From Paragordius varius (taxonomy: Eukaryota > Nematomorpha), in the NCBI GenBank assembly GCA_964247055.1, contig OZ176050.1, positions 10,354,001-10,418,000 on the forward strand: a stretch of 64,000 bases of DNA, written 5' to 3'. Shown one piece after another: positions 1 through 14,454 of the stretch. The first letter of the stretch is position 1; each line of letters opens with the position of its first letter. Position numbers and translations under genes: made by a program. Under the pieces are notes generated by a model. It was given only the letters and a program-made list of their open reading frames with translations. It did no database searches and was not told where the DNA came from.

Positions 1-2335
1 TTTTAAAAAAAGGGCGAAGCTATTGTCGGTGCATTCATTAATGATTATATTTTTTCGATGTTTGGATTTGAATGGGTCTACCGGATTTCCTGTACCAGAT
101 CACAAAGCCAGCATTTTCCATTTTTATAAATATATAGATTACCATAAATAATGTATTAATATCCATATATCTTTTAACATCCTATATATGATAGATACTC
201 CTTACTCAGCAGCTATCAAAGATTGACTAAAATTTTTGCCTTTTAACAGGGAATATGTAGAATTCTTAATGAATTTTTACGGTCTCATATCTTGGTCGAA
301 AAAAGATTTAAAAAACTATTTTTGGGGACTTTGTTTTTTGAAAAAAATGGCATTTTACGGGGGGAGCGGGTAAAAAGAGGGCCTAAATCAAAAAAGTGAC
401 TCGACTATGTTCGGCGCAATCGAAATTAAGTAAACAAAAATCATATTTGAAATTGAATGGTCCAACACGTTCTCCGGAAAATTGTCTCAAAGACACGATT
501 TTTGTAGACTTCTGTTTTCAAAAAAAAACCGTTTTTCATACGGGGTGGGCCCGAACTGGGGGCCTATTTCAAAAAAAGGGCGAAGCTATTGTCGGGGCAT
601 TTATTAAAGATTATATTTTTTCGATGTTTGGATTTGAATGAGTCTACCGGATTTCCTGTACCAGATCACAAAGCCAGCATTTTCCATTTTTATAAATATA
701 TAGATTACCATAAATAATGTATTAATATCCATATATCTTTTAACATCCTATATATGATAGATACTCCTTACTCAGCAGCTATCAAAGATTGACTAAAATT
801 TTTGCCTTTTAACAGGGAATATGTAGAATTCTTAATGAATTTTTACGGTCTCATATCTTGGTCGAAAAAAGATTTAAAAAAATATTTTTGGGGACTTTGT
901 TTTTTGAAAAAAATGGCATTTTACGGGGGGAGCGGGTAAAAAGAGGGCCTAAATCAAAAAAGTGACTCGACTATGTTCGGCGCAATCGAAATTAAGTAAA
1001 CAAAAATCATATTTGAAATAGAATGGTCCAACACGTTCTCCGGAAAATTGTCTCAAAGACACGATTTTTGTAGACTTCTGTTTTCAAAAAAAAAACCGTT
1101 TTTCATACGGGGTGGGCCCGAACTGGGGGCCTATTTCAAAAAAAGGGCGAAGCTATTGTCGGGGCATTTATTAAAGATTATATTTTTTCGATGTTTGGAT
1201 TTGAATGAGTCTACCGGATTTCCTGTACCAGATCACAAAGCCAGCATTTTCCATTTTTATAAATATATAGATTACCATAAATAATGTATTAATATCCATA
1301 TATCTTTTAACATCCTATATATGATAGATACTCCTTACTCAGCAGCTATCATCAAAGAAACGCTTGACTAAAATTTTTGCCTTTTCACAGGGAATACGAA
1401 AAATCTTTCTCGAATTTTTACAGTCTCATACCGTGGGCAAAAAAATACAATCAAAAAATTATTTTTGTGGACTTTGTTTTTTTTGAAAAAAATGGCATTT
1501 TACGGGGGTAGCGGGTAAAAAGAGGGCCTAAATCAAAAAAGTGAGTCGACTATGTTCAGCGCGATCAAAAATAAGTAAACAAAATCATATTTGAAAAATT
1601 GAATGGATCAACACGTTCTCCAAAAAATTGACTTAACCCATTTTTCAAACGGGGTGGGCCCGAACTGGGGACCTAATTCCAAAAAAGGGCGAAGCTATTG
1701 TCGGGGCATTCATTAATGATTATATTTTTTTGATATTTGGATTTGATTGCGTTCACCGGTTTTCCGGAAACAGATCACAAAGTTACATGAGAAAACAGTT
1801 TTTAGCGGGTAGCTCCTTGCCCAGCAGCTATCATCATAGAAACGCTTGACTAAAATTTTTGCCTTTTAACAGGGAATATGTAGAATCCTTAATGAATTTT
1901 TACGGTCTCATACCTTGGTCGAAAAATAGATTTAAAAAAATATTTTTGTGGACTTTGTTTTTTGAAAAAAAATGGCATTTTACGGGAGGAGCGGGTAAAA
2001 AGAGAGCCTAAATCAAAAAAGTGACTCGACTATGTTCGGCGCAATCGAAATTAAGTAAACAAAAATCATATTTGAAATTGAATGGTCCAACACGTTCTCC
2101 GGAAAATTGTCTCAAAGACACGATTTTTGTAGACTTCTGTTTTCAAAAAAACCCGTTTTTCATACGGGGTGGGCCCGAACTGGGGGCCTATTTCAAAAAA
2201 AGGGCGAAGCTATTGTCGCGGCATTCATTAATGATTATATTTTTTCGATGTTTGGATTTAAATGGGTCTACCGGTTTTCCTGTACCAGATCACAAAGCCA
2301 GCATTTTCCATTTTTATAAATATATAGATTACATT
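1..2335. repeat. Tandem satellite, about 567-bp unit, four-plus copies
   Basis: The block starting GGGCGAAGCTATTGTCGG recurs at 12, 578, 1145, 1687 and 2202, so the spacing is 566, 567, 542 and 515 bp. The units at 12-1145 are nearly identical. The 1,370-1,860 unit is more diverged and carries deletions. The array runs off the left edge and stops abruptly near 2,335, where the next sequence is unrelated. Each unit contains short open frames that are carried along by the repetition and show no protein resemblance. I see no terminal inverted repeats, so it reads as a satellite rather than a transposon. Confidence 0.9.
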
Positions 2336-4319
2336 TTAAAAGCCGCTATATTTATTTTAAACTTAAATTTTAAGATATGGGCTAAAATATTTTGCTTGCC
2401 TCTAAAATGGACAATTTTAAAACAAATGCCAAAATGCTGGACTGTGTTATAAGATTTTGTAATGTAAGCTAGATTTGGAGAGCATGTTTATTTGAAAAAA
2501 ATGTATATTTTGCATAAAAAGCACTATCTGCTAAATATTTTTTTGGTCAAATCTAAATGCTTTATTCCAGAAAAATATAATTAAAATATATATACAAGAT
2601 GTATAAAAGACGTACGGGTCGTTTTATACACCAGAAGTCATTTAAAATTCATATCTTAATATTTGTAGTATTGGACAAAATCTAAAATATGCCTTCTTTA
2701 GCCTTTTAAGGCAGCTAAATTTTTTTTTAAAAAAAGCAAAATTGTAAAATTTTCATCTCAACTTTTTTGCCGCCTTTTGGATTTTTTTCAATCTATAGGA
2801 CAGACAAATAAATGTATATGATGGTTAAAATATGAAATATCTAATTTAAGAAAGCTTTTAAATAACATTTTACCAGCACACTTTTGGTATATATATAGAT
2901 TTAAGATCCGGAGTTATCCGAATTCGGCACCATAAAAGTTAATACGAATTTGAGCTCAGACGTCAAAATGCTATCGTGTACAAAAAATGAAAATATTGAT
3001 TAAATATTGATAATAAATTTTGTCAAATTATACTAAAAATAAATATTTTTTTAACAAAATCACCTAAATTTGAACTAACCTCTGGGTGATAAAGGGGTTA
3101 AATATCAACTTATAACGAGAAAGTGTTTAATATTTTAAAGCGTTATACCGTTGCTATCATGCTTATAAAGTACTTTTCAGCAATTACTAAAAATAATTTT
3201 TCTAAACATTTTTGAAAAAATGTTTTGCCATAATTTAGCACTGGGGTGTCTAACACAGAGATTTCGCGTGTTTGAATATTTTCGTTTTTATTTATTTATT
3301 TTAGGCTCAATTTTGGATGATATATCTTCTAAATCATAAATTCTTAATTGAAATCTATTTTTTTATTTTTTAACCATTTTTTAATGCGCTTTTGCGTTCT
3401 GAATAAAGCTTTGAACACCCTTATCTAGGATATATTAAAAATTTCGAGAAATTTTGGAATTTTTCGTTTAGTTTTAACCCATTTTGGAGGGGGCCAAAAA
3501 TTCAAGATTTTCGAACCTCACATCAAATTTAAATTTTATAAGAATATTGTCTTGCTTTAAAAATATAGTTTATGTATAATATTATTTTGAATGCAGCGTC
3601 TGCTTTTTCCTAAAAAATTTATTTAGCATAATATAAGCAAATTTTATAAGCAATTACCGCAAAAATGTAGATATTTTTCGTAACTCACTTATATAAATAC
3701 TAGAAGCACCATGCACCTGATACATTCTATCAGAAAATACATATTTCCTCAAATAGTGTGCATTATGCTGGATGATACTGTACATTTCCATCACCTCAAT
3801 TGATTAGAAGAGATGCCTTATTTAGAATTTTTTGATAAAAATTTATATCTAACTTATATAAAGACTAGCAAATTTTTTTATTAAAAAATCTAAGATTATT
3901 ATAATCAGCATTATCAAAAAATGTATAAAGTATTTTATCATATCTTAAGTGTTTTTACACCATTTATACAAGTTTCAAAATGCCTTAAATAATAAAATTT
4001 CAAAAAATTGCTAAAAACCTAATCATGCAAAGTATATATACTCTCTAAATTTGAGACCCTAGGAATCCACATTTAAAAATTTTAAATAATATTAATATAA
4101 CTTTACTTTTTTATATAGGATATAAAATATTTTAATATAAATTTTCGATATAAAACATTTAGCGTTCACCAAAAATATTTTATTAACATTTTTGATAATC
4201 AATTAACACAAAACTTATTATAAATTCTTAAATCAGTACGAAGGCCCAACCCATACGAGATTCACATAAAATAATATCCAGATGAAATACATGTATTCTG
4301 ACTGAAAATTAGGATTCTA
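2336..4319. other. AT-rich intergenic DNA, no gene seen
   Basis: No frame longer than background and no splice-flanked coding stretch is visible. Near 3,239 a short motif reads GGGGTGTCTAACA, which resembles the hAT-like ends at 34,168 and 28,776, but no partner end was found. The rest is homopolymer-rich filler. Confidence 0.6.
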
Positions 4320-4560
4320 TATTGCTTTTGTTACTTACAAAAGAAAGTTTTTTCCACTTTTGTGGCAACTGCTCCATATCGGAAAGTGGCAAGATCTGCA
4401 TATTTTGCAAATAATTTTTTTTGAAGAAAGATAAATGTTCCATTTCAAAAAAAAATTGAAATAAAAACTATATAAAACAAAACAATATTTATATAATTTT
4501 AAATTTTAGATGTCGGCTCTCAAATCTTTAGACCCGTCTAAAATGAAGTTTGCGGGTCGA
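4320..4560 (+). repeat. Dispersed repeat, copy A
   Basis: This copy contains a GCTCCATATCGGAAA block near 4,370 followed about 130 bp later by a TTTTAGATGTCGGCTC block near 4,505. The same two blocks in the same order and spacing occur at 53,300-53,460, and a minus-strand fragment of the second block lies at about 25,998-26,046. The short frame that opens at 4,510 begins inside this repeat and is therefore not called as a gene. Confidence 0.6.
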
Positions 4561-4949
4561 TATTATTATCATAATTTCTTCAAAAAAATGTCCGTAAAAG
4601 GCATTAATTTTTTAACGGACACAATAATAAAGATGTGCTTTTTATACCAACCTGGTGAGAAAATTCCACAGTCCTTAATTACAGAGGAATAGAATTTAAG
4701 TCCTAAAATTATTTGCTAAATAAGAAATCAAAAAATCGTTAGTATGGATCATAATGTTAGTATTTTTATGACTGTAAGGTTCACCATCAATCCATTCCAT
4801 TCAGTGTGAGGGTTAATTAAAAAGCACGTAAAAGGGAATTCGAAAAGCATGTTTTAATATCGAACAAACGTTTTGAAAGCTACCTTGAATTATACGATGT
4901 GCTGTAGTGGCGAAAAAAATTACCTAAAAGTTATATATTTTTTGGAAAA

Positions 4950-5800
4950 CTATGAATTCTCCGTCATCCATCTGTTTTAAGTCCCAGGGTTTAAGGTTGC
5001 CTTAAACAATGTTTCCTGTTCGTGATAGCTGTTTGGACCATGTAAGGTAGGGGCGGCATTTTCTGCTTGGGCCAGGCATGTTTAGAAGTTTCATTTTTTG
5101 CACACAAAGAGTTGTGATGGATTGTCCATATTATGATATGGTTTCTACTTTTTTGATGCTTATCAAAATTATGATTACAGATTTATAGTATGGAATTTTC
5201 AGCTCTAGTTAGCCTATTAAGTCGATTGAAAGGCTCAAGGTTTCTGTAGCGCATGAAATAGCTTGTCATATTCCCATTTTGTAATTTTTGATCTTATGGT
5301 TTGGTTTGATATTTGAGAATGATATTTTTAATTGATCAAATTTGGCTCATCATCTGGATATATGACTCCAACCACTATCAGAAGATACTATGGCCTAGAT
5401 ATGGAAATGATTGGTGGTAGTTCCAAATTTGGACAGGGTGTGCAAATGATAATTATTTTTTCTTTTATATTGAAGCAACCTTAAATTCTTGCATTTGGTA
5501 CATTTTGCTTTTACATCTGTGGTGTAGACTGGACAAGAGAACTTGAAATGTTTGTAATAATCACCTGTAATTAGGGGTTTAGTTTTGTTTGTATTGATTT
5601 TAAGACCGTATTTTTGTAATTAATTCTGCTATATTGGATATTTGTAGTAACGAAATAGTATTAGTAATGAAAAGGTTGTCTTCATATAATATTTCAAATT
5701 TTTGTCCTCCTGCGATATCTTTCAATGAAATTCTTATATTATATAGAGAAATGGGGGCTTAACACTGCCCATAAAAATATCCAAAATTTTATCTTTAAAC
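4950..5800 (-). mobile_element. Degenerate LINE (non-LTR retrotransposon) fragment
   Basis: Translated on the minus strand in mixed frames, the region shows reverse-transcriptase-like signatures. A GSVKPPFLYNI-like stretch lies near 5,780-5,740, a YEDNLFITNT stretch stands where YADD normally lies, and KINTNKTK, typical of the segment after the catalytic box in LINE RTs, lies near 5,590. Downstream, 5,350-4,950 carries further broken coding-like text containing a KITKWEYDKLFHALQ-like stretch. The aspartate pair is altered and stops interrupt every frame, so the element is dead. Clade is not resolved; RTE or Jockey-like is possible. Confidence 0.45.
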
Positions 5801-8745
5801 ATATAAAACCAAACAATAACAAAAAAGTTATCCCAGCTATTTACAGATACAACCACAATTGATTAATCTATATGGCAAAGATATATGCAAAATCTAAATA
5901 ACTTTTAAACGACCCCAAGTAAATTCTGACAGATATTCTTGCTAAGCTCCTCGAGGACATTTCAGAATTGCTTTAGACCAAATAAAATTGAACAGGCTCA
6001 AGACCCTTATGAATTATCTTTTGATATCATTACGTATATGCCCAATACCACGTGTTTACAAATTTAAGTACCCATGGATTGGGTAAAAGGATTATATTAG
6101 CAATTAATAAAAATAAAGGAGAATACTAAAATGTTCCTCATATAGACCACTAAAACTTCCATGGAACCAAAATATTATAAATATGTAAAATAGGATCATA
6201 TATTTTATCTCAATAAGGTTCTCACTATATAAAAAAATAATAAGGGTGTAACAGAGCCTATCGAAATAATTCAGGTCGTGTATCAGGGGTAAAAAATCAG
6301 TCTCTTTTTATTTATCACAGACATGGACGGATTATCAAAAAAGGACATATAAAGAGTGGTGCCTTATGCACATAACTTGTATTGGCAGATGGGTTAAAAG
6401 ATTTGAAAGAATAGGTGAGAAATGGTAAGAAATGGATTATTCTATTATTACAACATCCGATTAAAAATTCGGTGCGATTAACGGAAACCTATTAAATTTA
6501 GATGGGAAAAACAGTAAATAAATTAGAAAAAGATTGAGATGTTCAATAACGATGTCTCAGTTAAATTCCATCTTTCTTAATTTTTCATTAAAATTTTTCA
6601 TATATTTTTAACATTACATAAAAAGAATTGCCAAATTTTGTCTTGTTTTCTATTTTATTAAAATTTTGTATTTGCAGACAAACAAGAGTCCTGCTATGTG
6701 CTAAATATTTAAAATATTTTGTCTTTTTTGCAAAACATGACCTTTTAAAATATACATTGTCCACTTATATTAATATGTAGTCTACAATATAATAAGACAA
6801 CCATTAATTCAAATATTTATATATGAAATCATTTAATTTAAAAAATACTTTTTTATTGTCTAAAGTCTGGACCAAGGCTTTTCACAATGTGTGTAATAAT
6901 ACCATTTTATACTAATTTTGTGGTCGCATTATCACAAAAATCTTGGCAATTTTGTTTAAAAAAATTAAAAAATATTACAACAGATATTTTTTGATAAAAT
7001 ATTACCTTATTTTTTATACTACATAAAGAAGGGTAAAAGCCATTTTTTAATCGTATTAAAGAGTACATTTTGCGTCTGAATAAAAATACAACTTTTTCTT
7101 TGATGGCTCTGTATATTTATGCAGGTATATTTTTCATAATTAACATTTCAAGACTGGTGGGAACCTTATTTCTAAAATAATATAATTTGTGTATAGACTT
7201 ATGGGGACAAAAATTATTTTTCCCCAATTATTTATACAAATGAACTTTTATAATTTTAATAAAAATTAATATTATATATATATATATATACCGAAAAATT
7301 GCAACAATACTTTAAAACATCTTTTGGGTCATAAAAAATGAGAATGAACTTACTTGGGTTTTGACTAAAATAAAATGTCCATAAAATTATGTTTTTGACA
7401 ACAAAGAAAATATTTAACGGTTGGATAGTCACACAAAAGAAATTAAAATAGCAAACTACCCAATATGAATGCAATAATGGTTTTGGGATATTTATTAATG
7501 GTGAAATTTTATGTTCCCCAGATAGTTTTTTTTTTCATTGAACCCAATTTTGGGGGAAAAATAGCAAAGAACTTATATATGTAGATATGATACCTGTAAT
7601 AATGCGACGCTCTATTTCTTTGACTGCTACATAAGACATTTTTTTTATCATTTCGCACTTTGATGTTTGAAAATTTGGTGTGTCCTCTCCCTTAAAACTA
7701 ATACCCCCCTCCCGTCTAACTTTAGGATTATAATGTGTCTGAGTAATAAAAAGATTGTTTCGTTTATTTTTATATGAAGTAAAATTAAAAGAAATAAAAA
7801 GTGACAAATATCCAGAGAGTATGTGAGTGTAAGTCTGGTTTTTTGTCAAAATACATATTTATAGGATAAAAGGTTGTTGATGATGAACACAAGGGAGAGA
7901 AAGGCGAAATCGCAATGCGAAAAATTTACACAAAGACATAAAAGACGACACCGAAATTTTTTTTACGAATATAATTATTATCATAAATAACAACTCAATT
8001 GGGAAGTTGAAGACATGCTACATAAATATTTTAGGAACTTTTGGTTCATTTTTTTCAATATTTTGTTTCAAAACAAATAATTTTATCACACATCTCCTTC
8101 GCTACCTTTCCTTATCAGAACATTTTAAACTTGTGGTTTTTTAGAACTTTATTTATATCACTGATTAAATCGTTTTGAAAATCAAATATGCAAACTTTTT
8201 TTGTGCTTCAATTATTACTTGAATCTAGGATATTTATCTTCTTCAGAATTTTCAACATCTGTATATATTCCATATTTTCCCAAACACTAATTCACAAAAT
8301 CGATTCCTTCCATATATCAGGTATTGTTATATGCCTTATACGATGATACACCAATTGTTTCAATATTTAAAGTTTGCTTTGCTATTTTTTATGGATGCAT
8401 TTTTCAGCCTTTTGGCAAGACCTCTTCTAATAATGGTAAAGTAGTTAGAAAATCCGTTTAAGTTTTTTTAATAAGGGCATTTTGGATAAACTCAAATATC
8501 TTGCAAAAACTTTCATTTATTCAATTATGTTTTCCAGTTAAAAAAATAAAATAGTCTTTTCATTGTGCCTCCAAAACAACATTCCATTGTAAATTTTAGC
8601 CCTACTAACTTGGCTATACATTGAAATCATGAATTTGTATAAAGAAAATGTTGGATTGAGTCAGTCCGCATTTATTTACATACATTTTGACAAATCTAAA
8701 AAAGGCAGTGATAAAAATAAATTACACAATATAAAATTCAACTAT
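5801..8745. other. AT-rich intergenic DNA with one candidate orphan exon
   Basis: Mostly low-complexity sequence with a short (TA)n near 7,275-7,290. The only coding-like stretch is on the minus strand at 7,715-7,594. It is bounded by an AG acceptor and a G|GTATCA donor and is open for 40 codons (contains SKCEMIKKMSYVAVKEIERR). No adjoining exons were found on either side, so it is noted rather than called. No promoter or RNA gene is evident. Confidence 0.4.
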
Positions 8746-9054
8746 ACCATTTACAACGAATTCACCCTAAAAACAAATTATGTATTTTCGGGATAATATA
8801 TAACTCATCATTAATATGAAATATATTTTTACGACATAGTTTATTGTTTCTTCAGCATATTATCAATTTTAAACAGAATTTTATTTTTTTAAAATATTAT
8901 AAAATAAAGGTAATTTTTAATCTTAAAAAATACATAATTTATTTTAGGGTGAATTTGAATTGTTCGAGGGTGAATTTGAATTGTTCAAGGGTGAATTTGA
9001 ACTGTAAATGGTATATATTGAATGGTTTAAGGGTGAAATTGAACTGAAAATGGT
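8746..9054. mobile_element. MITE with tandem-repeat termini, copy 1
   Basis: The left end reads ACCATTTACAACGAATTCA and the right end reads as its inverted counterpart, finishing in GTAAATGGT at 9,012, with a second such end at 9,054. Just inside the right end a 21-bp unit starting GGGTGAATTTGAATTG is repeated three times, with a fourth variant copy. A related copy lies at 29,718-29,977. The element lies directly 5' of the first recognised Kazal exon, so it is probably in an intron or upstream region of that gene. It encodes nothing. Confidence 0.65.
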
Positions 9055-9079
9055 ATATATTGATTGTAAAACAAACTAG

Positions 9080-10376
9080 ATTTACACATACCATCCACCA
9101 CTCATGAAAATAAAATAAGTGCCACAAATTGTTCAACAATAAAATGCCCAGACAGTTTTCGATGCGTAGATGACATTGATTACTCCGGCTGTGTCTGTGA
9201 TCCCCAATGCGACTTATTCATGAATGAAACGGGACCGGTTTGTGGGACAGACCTTAAAATTTATAAAAATTTATGTGATATGCGAAGATCAAATTGCAAC
9301 AAACTCAATAGCGTATCCATCGATTATTATGGTTCCTGCAAAGGTAAACATTTTTTATATTATTATATTAAATAATAAGCGCTTCAAGCTCTGGGCAAAA
9401 ACTCTTTTATGATTTTTCCGTTACATATTTAGATATTTTACAACAAGGGAGTGTGTTGGTGTCCACAATTCAATTGTTTGGTGGATGTCTAAAAATAAAA
9501 TAAATTAGATAAAGACAATTAACACAAATATACTAATACAGTATGAGTCAGTATACATTGCTAGTTACTTTTTCATCAATTGTTGCCAGATAGCATATTA
9601 AGCAAATTTTTTTCGCTTTTTACTGCTATTAGCCAATAATGATACTCTTTGCTGTATAAGCTCTCTGGCAAATAAAAAACTAGCAATGTATATTTACTCA
9701 TTCTGTATTTTTCTAGTTTTGTATGTTTAATTACCTATAATCAAATACAGACTCCTGCAACAAAGTAACCTGCTCACATGGGAAACATTGTGTTTATGAT
9801 CAAAATAAACTTCCTCATTGCGTTAACTGTAGTAGTTTATGCAATTCGCCAATAAGCAAAGTACCTCGGCTTATGTGCGGCAGCAATAATAAGACATACA
9901 CTAATTTATGCCAAATACGTTATGACAATTGCATGGCTAAAGACACCAACATTGAAATCAGCTATGAGGGAGTGTGTCGAGGTAATTTCGTTTTTAAGAA
10001 TAATCATATTATTTGCTGTTATATATAAATAATTAATATTACCCATCTTTTATTTTACAAAAATTATATTTGGTCAATAGATGTGTCAAGTTGTGAAGAT
10101 ATTGTGTGTCAAAACAACCACATTTGCTTGCTAGATCATGAATCCTCGACGCGTTTCAAATGCTCCAAATGTACCAACCTTGAGAAATGTAACAGAGTCG
10201 GTACAATCATATGTGGGACAAACTTAAAAACTTACGCAGATTTTTGTGATATGACCCAGTATGCTTGTAGCCATGGGGTTGTACTTAGAACCTTGCATAC
10301 TGGTCCATGCGAAGTTCATGAAGAATTTATTTTTCACGATAATCAAACACGCTATGCCATGCTAATTGATTCATGA
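9080..10376 (+). CDS. Secreted follistatin/Kazal-module protein (3 modules, 5' incomplete)
   Basis: Three exons (9080-9343, 9751-9981, 10081-10376) each encode one cysteine-rich follistatin-type module: a short N-terminal Cys-rich part followed by a Kazal domain. Module 1 shows NCSTIKCPDSFRC then CGTDLKIYKNLCDM. Module 2 shows SCNKVTCSHGKHC then CGSNNKTYTNLCQI. Module 3 shows CGTNLKTYADFCDM. The C-G-x-x-x-K-x-Y-x-x-x-C pattern is the Kazal core. All introns are phase 1, the usual arrangement for shuffled extracellular modules. The frame ends at TGA 10374-10376 after about 30 residues beyond the last module. The family is found in follistatin, agrin and related secreted proteins that bind proteases or growth factors. 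No signal peptide or start codon was located; 5' exons must lie upstream, probably beyond the MITE at 8,746. Which member it is cannot be said. Confidence 0.8.
9537..9707. mobile_element. Mariner-like MITE, copy 1, in a Kazal-gene intron
   Basis: A 167-bp element (9539-9705) is flanked by TA dinucleotides at 9537-9538 and 9706-9707, the Tc1/mariner target duplication. The left terminal repeat CAGTATGAGTCAGTATACAT and the inverted right one agree over about 27 bp with few mismatches. There is no coding capacity. A second, shorter copy with the same termini lies at 59,575-59,681. Confidence 0.85.
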
Positions 10377-10766
10377 TACACGTTTATGTGTTTTAACTCA
10401 TTTCTTATAAATTAAACTAGTTACATAAGCCAAAATATTTTCCCTACCCGTCCATCATATTCCCCATTCCACAAATCATTGCGTTACAAAACCACTACAA
10501 AATATACCCTTAGCCTTGAGTGTCGTGAATTAAACAAATTTATGTATAAATATCACATTAAATTTAGAGCGCAAGCTTTTTGCGCGACACATCTTATAGT
10601 ATTCCAATTTTTTATATATATATATATTTTTTTAATTATTTACATGTATGAGCAAGCTATATTATTTTCTAATAAACCATATTTATTACATTTTCCTGCA
10701 ATGCTTTAATAAGAATATAATAAAAGTATTTAATAATTGTAATTATATATATTTTTAAATGAATGG
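10377..10766. other. Convergent 3' region between Kazal and LC3-like genes
   Basis: The 390-bp stretch separates two convergent stop codons. It holds a short TA-rich run near 10,613-10,628 and several AATAAA-like hexamers on the plus strand (for example near 10,670) that could serve Kazal-gene polyadenylation. No further coding signal is visible. Confidence 0.5.
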
Positions 10767-13547
<2,781 letters not shown>

Positions 13548-14454
13548 TACGGGCAAAATTTTGGCTTACAAAGATATGGAATGGATTCCGAAACGCAAAT
13601 ATTTTATGATAGTGTGTGTTATTCAAATATTGAGATGTTTTATATTATTCAAATCAAAGTTTATTTTGTAACTAACTGGCTTATAGCAATATATTTCGTT
13701 TAACTTTGATAGAGGTATTGTGAGTATTTAGGTGTTTTCCACACTCACCATAAAAAATTAAAAAAAATTTTATTTGTTTAAACCCAAGCGAATGATTATC
13801 ACCAAGATTCGACAAAGTCTAAGACTATCCAAAACATTTACATCCAATAAAAAATTGATAAAATACTTTAGAATAATTTAAAATAAATTTATTATTGTCA
13901 CGGTATGTGTGTAAAAAAACAAATTCCATAATAAATAATGTTGTAATATTAATTAATAGTATAATAATAATAAAGAGCTCATTCTAAACCACATTATTTA
14001 TTATAAAAAACACTAAACTATGATTAGAATTAAATTTGCACTAGTATATAAAATATAATATATTTTAATATAAATGTCCATATATTTTATATTAAATAAA
14101 TAAAAATTTAATTAAATTCACCACTAATTCAGATGCACTTTCATAGTGTATAGAATATGACTATTTAAAACATTTCATCACCGGAATAATTTGATTTTAA
14201 TATATTATATGTATGCATATCTATGCGTCAAAAAATATTGTAACATCAGTAGTAGTAAAAAACAATTATTTATATATATATATATATATAGAGATTCAAA
14301 ATACATGAATAAATCAAAGTTTCGTAGGTAGATGGTTAAAAATTTATAATGGATACAATATTCCGTAATATAATTGAAAAATAATTCTGGCTTTAAAAAT
14401 TCCATTTTTGGTTATTATCGTATTAATACAAATAAATTAGTTTTTGTTAAATTT
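13548..14454. other. Gap between CRTC 3' end and LC3-like 5' end
   Basis: About 0.9 kb separates the CRTC stop codon from the proposed LC3-like start on the same strand. It contains CRTC 3' untranslated sequence, an AT-rich low-complexity stretch and a short TA run near 14,270-14,290. It should include the LC3-like promoter, but no specific element is recognisable. Confidence 0.5.

Noticed and set aside
396-2452. Open frames in the left satellite
   Set aside because: They repeat with the 567-bp unit in shifted frames and run into unrelated sequence; repeat artefacts.
4510-4692. 60-codon frame starting MSALKSLDPSK
   Set aside because: It begins inside a dispersed repeat also found at 53,403, where the frame is not kept.
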